From an uncultured Flavobacteriales bacterium (GTDB lineage: Bacteria; Bacteroidota; Bacteroidia; Flavobacteriales_D; Parvicellaceae): DNA of 16,344 nucleotides. Numbering within the stretch: position 1 is the stretch's first letter; every line of letters starts with the position of its first letter. Positions 14,741-16,344 of the stretch are shown in pieces. The stretch spans positions 1 through 16,344 of the forward strand of contig CALDTD010000351.1 of NCBI GenBank assembly GCA_937924345.1, given 5' to 3'. The notes beneath the pieces were generated by a model that saw only the letters and a program-made list of their open reading frames with translations, searched no databases and was not told the DNA's origin. A program made the position numbers and the translations under genes.

Positions 14741-15346
14741 CTACATAAAAAGAACTTTTACGTTACTGCTAAATAGTTTAATGGCAATAGCTAAAAGTAT
14801 AATTCCAAATACTTTTTCTAGAACAGCAATACCACCTTCGCCCAATACACGTTCAATCTTTTTAGTCATAATTAAGACAATATATACAACTAACATGTTT
14901 ACTAGAATAGCAATAAAAATGTTGAGTTGATGAAATTCTGCGCGCAGAGAAATAATAGAGGTCATTGTTCCTGCTCCAGCAATTAAGGGAAAGGCTAACG
15001 GTACAACAGAAGCTACTTTAGACTTTTTCTTACCTCCAGAAGAAGTGTGCTTAAAAATTTCTACTCCTAGTACCATTTCTAACGCCATAAAAAATAGTAC
15101 AAAAGAACCTGCTACAGCAAATTCGCTAGTTCCAATTCCAATAACGCCCAAAAGACTTTCTCCTAGAAAAAGAAAAGCAACCATAATTGAAAATGCTATG
15201 ATTGAAGCCTTTATTGGACTTATTTCTCCTGCATTTTTTTTTATTTTTATAATAATAGGAATAGAACCGACGATGTCTATTACAGCAAAAAGAACCATAG
15301 ATGCTACACCTATTTCTTTTAAGTTAAATCCGAATTGTGCTAACAT
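14741..15346 (-). CDS. MarC family integral membrane protein
   Basis: This 201-residue inner-membrane protein has about six hydrophobic segments and the MarC/UPF0056 pattern: an N-terminal helix with FAVIDIVGSIPI (residues 20-31), a central AGSFVLFFMALEMVLG stretch, and PLAFPLIAGAGTMTSII after the loop. Despite the name, MarC is not an established multidrug resistance factor and its transport activity is unproven. The ATG at 15346 overlaps the purN stop (TAATG), so translation is coupled. The link to purine synthesis looks like operon packing rather than shared function. Confidence 0.92.
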   Translation of the reverse strand: MLAQFGFNLKEIGVASMVLFAVIDIVGSIPIIIKIKKNAGEISPIKASIIAFSIMVAFLFLGESLLGVIGIGTSEFAVAGSFVLFFMALEMVLGVEIFKHTSSGGKKKSKVASVVPLAFPLIAGAGTMTSIISLRAEFHQLNIFIAILVNMLVVYIVLIMTKKIERVLGEGGIAVLEKVFGIILLAIAIKLFSSNVKVLFM

Positions 15347-15930
15347 TATTGTTGAGTTATAAATTGTTCGATAGTAATTGGAAAGTGTTCTTTTTCTAGG
15401 GCGCTTATTTTTTGTTGTAAAGACGAAAGTGTTTCTTCTTTTTCAATCTTGCAGGTGGCTTGTTTTATGATTTTACCATCATCGTATTTTTCGTTTACTA
15501 AGTGAATGGTAATACCTGTTTCTACTTCCTTATTAGCTAAGACAGCTTCGTGTACATATTTACCATACATTCCTTTTCCGCCATATTTTGGTAATAAAGA
15601 TGGGTGAATGTTTATGATTTTATTTGGAAATGCTTCCAGTAAATTCTGTGGAATTTTCCACAGAAAACCAGCGAGAATGATAAAGTCTATTTCCTCATTT
15701 TTCAGTAATTGTAGAACGTTGCTTGATTCAAAAAAGTCAGTTTTGCTAAAGGGGAAAGCTTTTACGTTTGCCTGTTCGGCATGTTTTAATGCTCCTGCAC
15801 TTTTTTTGTTTGATAATATAAGGCTAACATTTACAGAGTCATTTTTTTTAAAATGCTGAATAATGTTAAAGACATTACTTCCTGTGCCAGAAGCAAATAG
15901 TGCGATTTTTATAGAGTTCTTTTGTTTCAT
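15346..15930 (-). CDS. purN: Phosphoribosylglycinamide formyltransferase (GART)
   Basis: This 194-residue cytoplasmic enzyme transfers a formyl group from 10-formyltetrahydrofolate to GAR, the third step of purine synthesis. The phosphate-binding loop ASGTGSN is at residues 13-19. The catalytic region NIHPSLLPKYGG starts at Asn107 with His109, and HLVNEKYDDG (143-152) supplies Asp150. These correspond to Asn106, His108 and Asp144 of the E. coli enzyme. Length is normal. The ATG at 15930 puts the first beta strand right after a short lead (IKIALFASG), which supports the start. Its stop overlaps the marC start. Confidence 0.95.
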   Translation of the reverse strand: MKQKNSIKIALFASGTGSNVFNIIQHFKKNDSVNVSLILSNKKSAGALKHAEQANVKAFPFSKTDFFESSNVLQLLKNEEIDFIILAGFLWKIPQNLLEAFPNKIINIHPSLLPKYGGKGMYGKYVHEAVLANKEVETGITIHLVNEKYDDGKIIKQATCKIEKEETLSSLQQKISALEKEHFPITIEQFITQQ

Positions 15931-16275
15931 TTAAGCAAATGAGCTTTTAAAATTTCGCGCAAAGGTACATATAGAATATTTGCTAGTACATTATTATAGT
16001 GTTAACTATTTATGATTATTATATGATTAAAGAGTAAGTAACCTGTAGAATACTTTTAAAGTTAACAATTCAATCTCCTTTAATCCCTCTCAATTAAATT
16101 ATGTTATTTATTTTTGTGGAAGTAACTAGGAATAATTGGGTTGCTATACCCTAAAATTTAAACACTATTTACTTCAAACTATTTAAAGAGAGTTCTCTAC
16201 CTAACTTTAGTGGTTTTAGTCAGTTCGAGTAGTTTTGCGGAGTGGTAACAGAGAGAAATTATATCGAGAACTGAT
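15931..16275. other. Intergenic region upstream of purN
   Basis: No gene or RNA gene is apparent in these 345 nt. The only signals are the purN -7 box near 15960, two copies of the palindrome GTTAAC (16001-16006 and 16061-16066, exactly 60 bp apart), and a chance-level TATTTTTG on the + strand at 16109-16116 with no gene after it. A tRNA-like GTTCGAG near 16221 has no cloverleaf around it. No clear terminator follows the upstream partial gene. Confidence 0.5.
15960..15967 (-). promoter_or_regulatory. Candidate -7 box (TACCTTTG) of purN-marC
   Basis: TACCTTTG on the - strand matches TAnnTTTG exactly and would start a transcript about 25 nt before the purN ATG, a normal leader. No TTG is found 17-23 nt upstream, so the -33 element is weak or absent. 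Confidence 0.35.
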
Positions 16276-16344
16276 TTACGCTCTTGACCCAAGTTCAATC
16301 ACTTCTAAGTCTTTAATATTACCATTTTCTAAAGTAAATCGGAG
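16276..16344 (-). CDS. C-terminus of an unidentified protein (partial)
   Basis: The frame is open from the window edge to a TAA at 16276-16278 and gives 22 residues: RFTLENGNIKDLEVIELGSR within L...A. A beta hairpin around ENGNIKDLEV resembles the last strands of the C-terminal DUF3471-type domain found behind serine-hydrolase (beta-lactamase-like) domains, but 22 residues are too few to be sure. It is on the same strand as purN, far upstream, so a separate transcript is likely. Confidence 0.5.
   Translation of the reverse strand, partial: LRFTLENGNIKDLEVIELGSRA

Noticed and set aside
15045..15362. 105-codon open frame on the + strand
   Set aside because: It is antisense to marC and its translation shows no domain or signal; it mirrors the codon pattern of the real gene.
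16109..16116. TATTTTTG promoter-like box on the + strand
   Set aside because: No -33 element and no + strand gene downstream; expected by chance in AT-rich DNA.
16200..16275. tRNA-like GTTCGAG segment
   Set aside because: No acceptor stem or anticodon arm can be folded around it.

Overview
The window is AT-rich, roughly one third G+C, and reads as chromosomal DNA of a flavobacterium (Bacteroidota, Flavobacteriia). The evidence is the gene content: TonB-dependent receptors with a carboxypeptidase-regulatory-like front domain, many signal peptides ending in GQ, a tail resembling a type IX secretion sorting domain, and DUF4856 and imelysin lipoproteins carrying the Bacteroidota CTD-NY-DDGSC module. 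Several intergenic regions also hold good matches to the Bacteroidetes promoter (TTG, about 20 nt, TAnnTTTG). No rRNA, tRNA, CRISPR array, insertion sequence or phage gene was seen.

Left part (1-4223). The end of a probable pheT is followed on the + strand by a membrane acyltransferase and a small PagL-like outer-membrane barrel, packed as one operon. A convergent secreted protein of unknown role and a mannose-1-phosphate guanylyltransferase gene follow on the - strand. The theme is envelope lipid and glycan building.

Middle part (4224-8351). A - strand group consists of a 42-residue lipoprotein too short for usual ORF cut-offs (7022-7150), a TonB-dependent receptor with a Cys-x-x-Cys in its plug, and a translationally coupled periplasmic thioredoxin-like protein. 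A divergent + strand gene encodes an unrecognised secreted protein with weak WG-repeat character.

Right-centre (8356-14679). This is the most interesting block, a four-gene - strand operon. In order of transcription it encodes a DUF4856 lipoprotein, an imelysin-family lipoprotein, an HTTM membrane protein resembling vitamin K-dependent gamma-glutamyl carboxylase, and a FecA-like TonB-dependent receptor. The two lipoproteins share an almost identical N-terminal module at exactly the same residue positions. A strong 13-bp hairpin separates their genes, and the last two genes overlap by 8 nt. A working model is a surface or periplasmic metal (probably iron) acquisition system. In it the receptor imports a ferric chelate, the two lipoproteins capture it, and the quinol-dependent membrane enzyme either modifies the lipoproteins or takes part in metal redox. 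The model is inference; gene families and layout are direct reading.

Right end (14741-16344). marC and purN form a coupled pair (TAATG overlap) behind a 345-nt intergenic region. The last 69 nt hold the C-terminus of another - strand gene that runs off the window.
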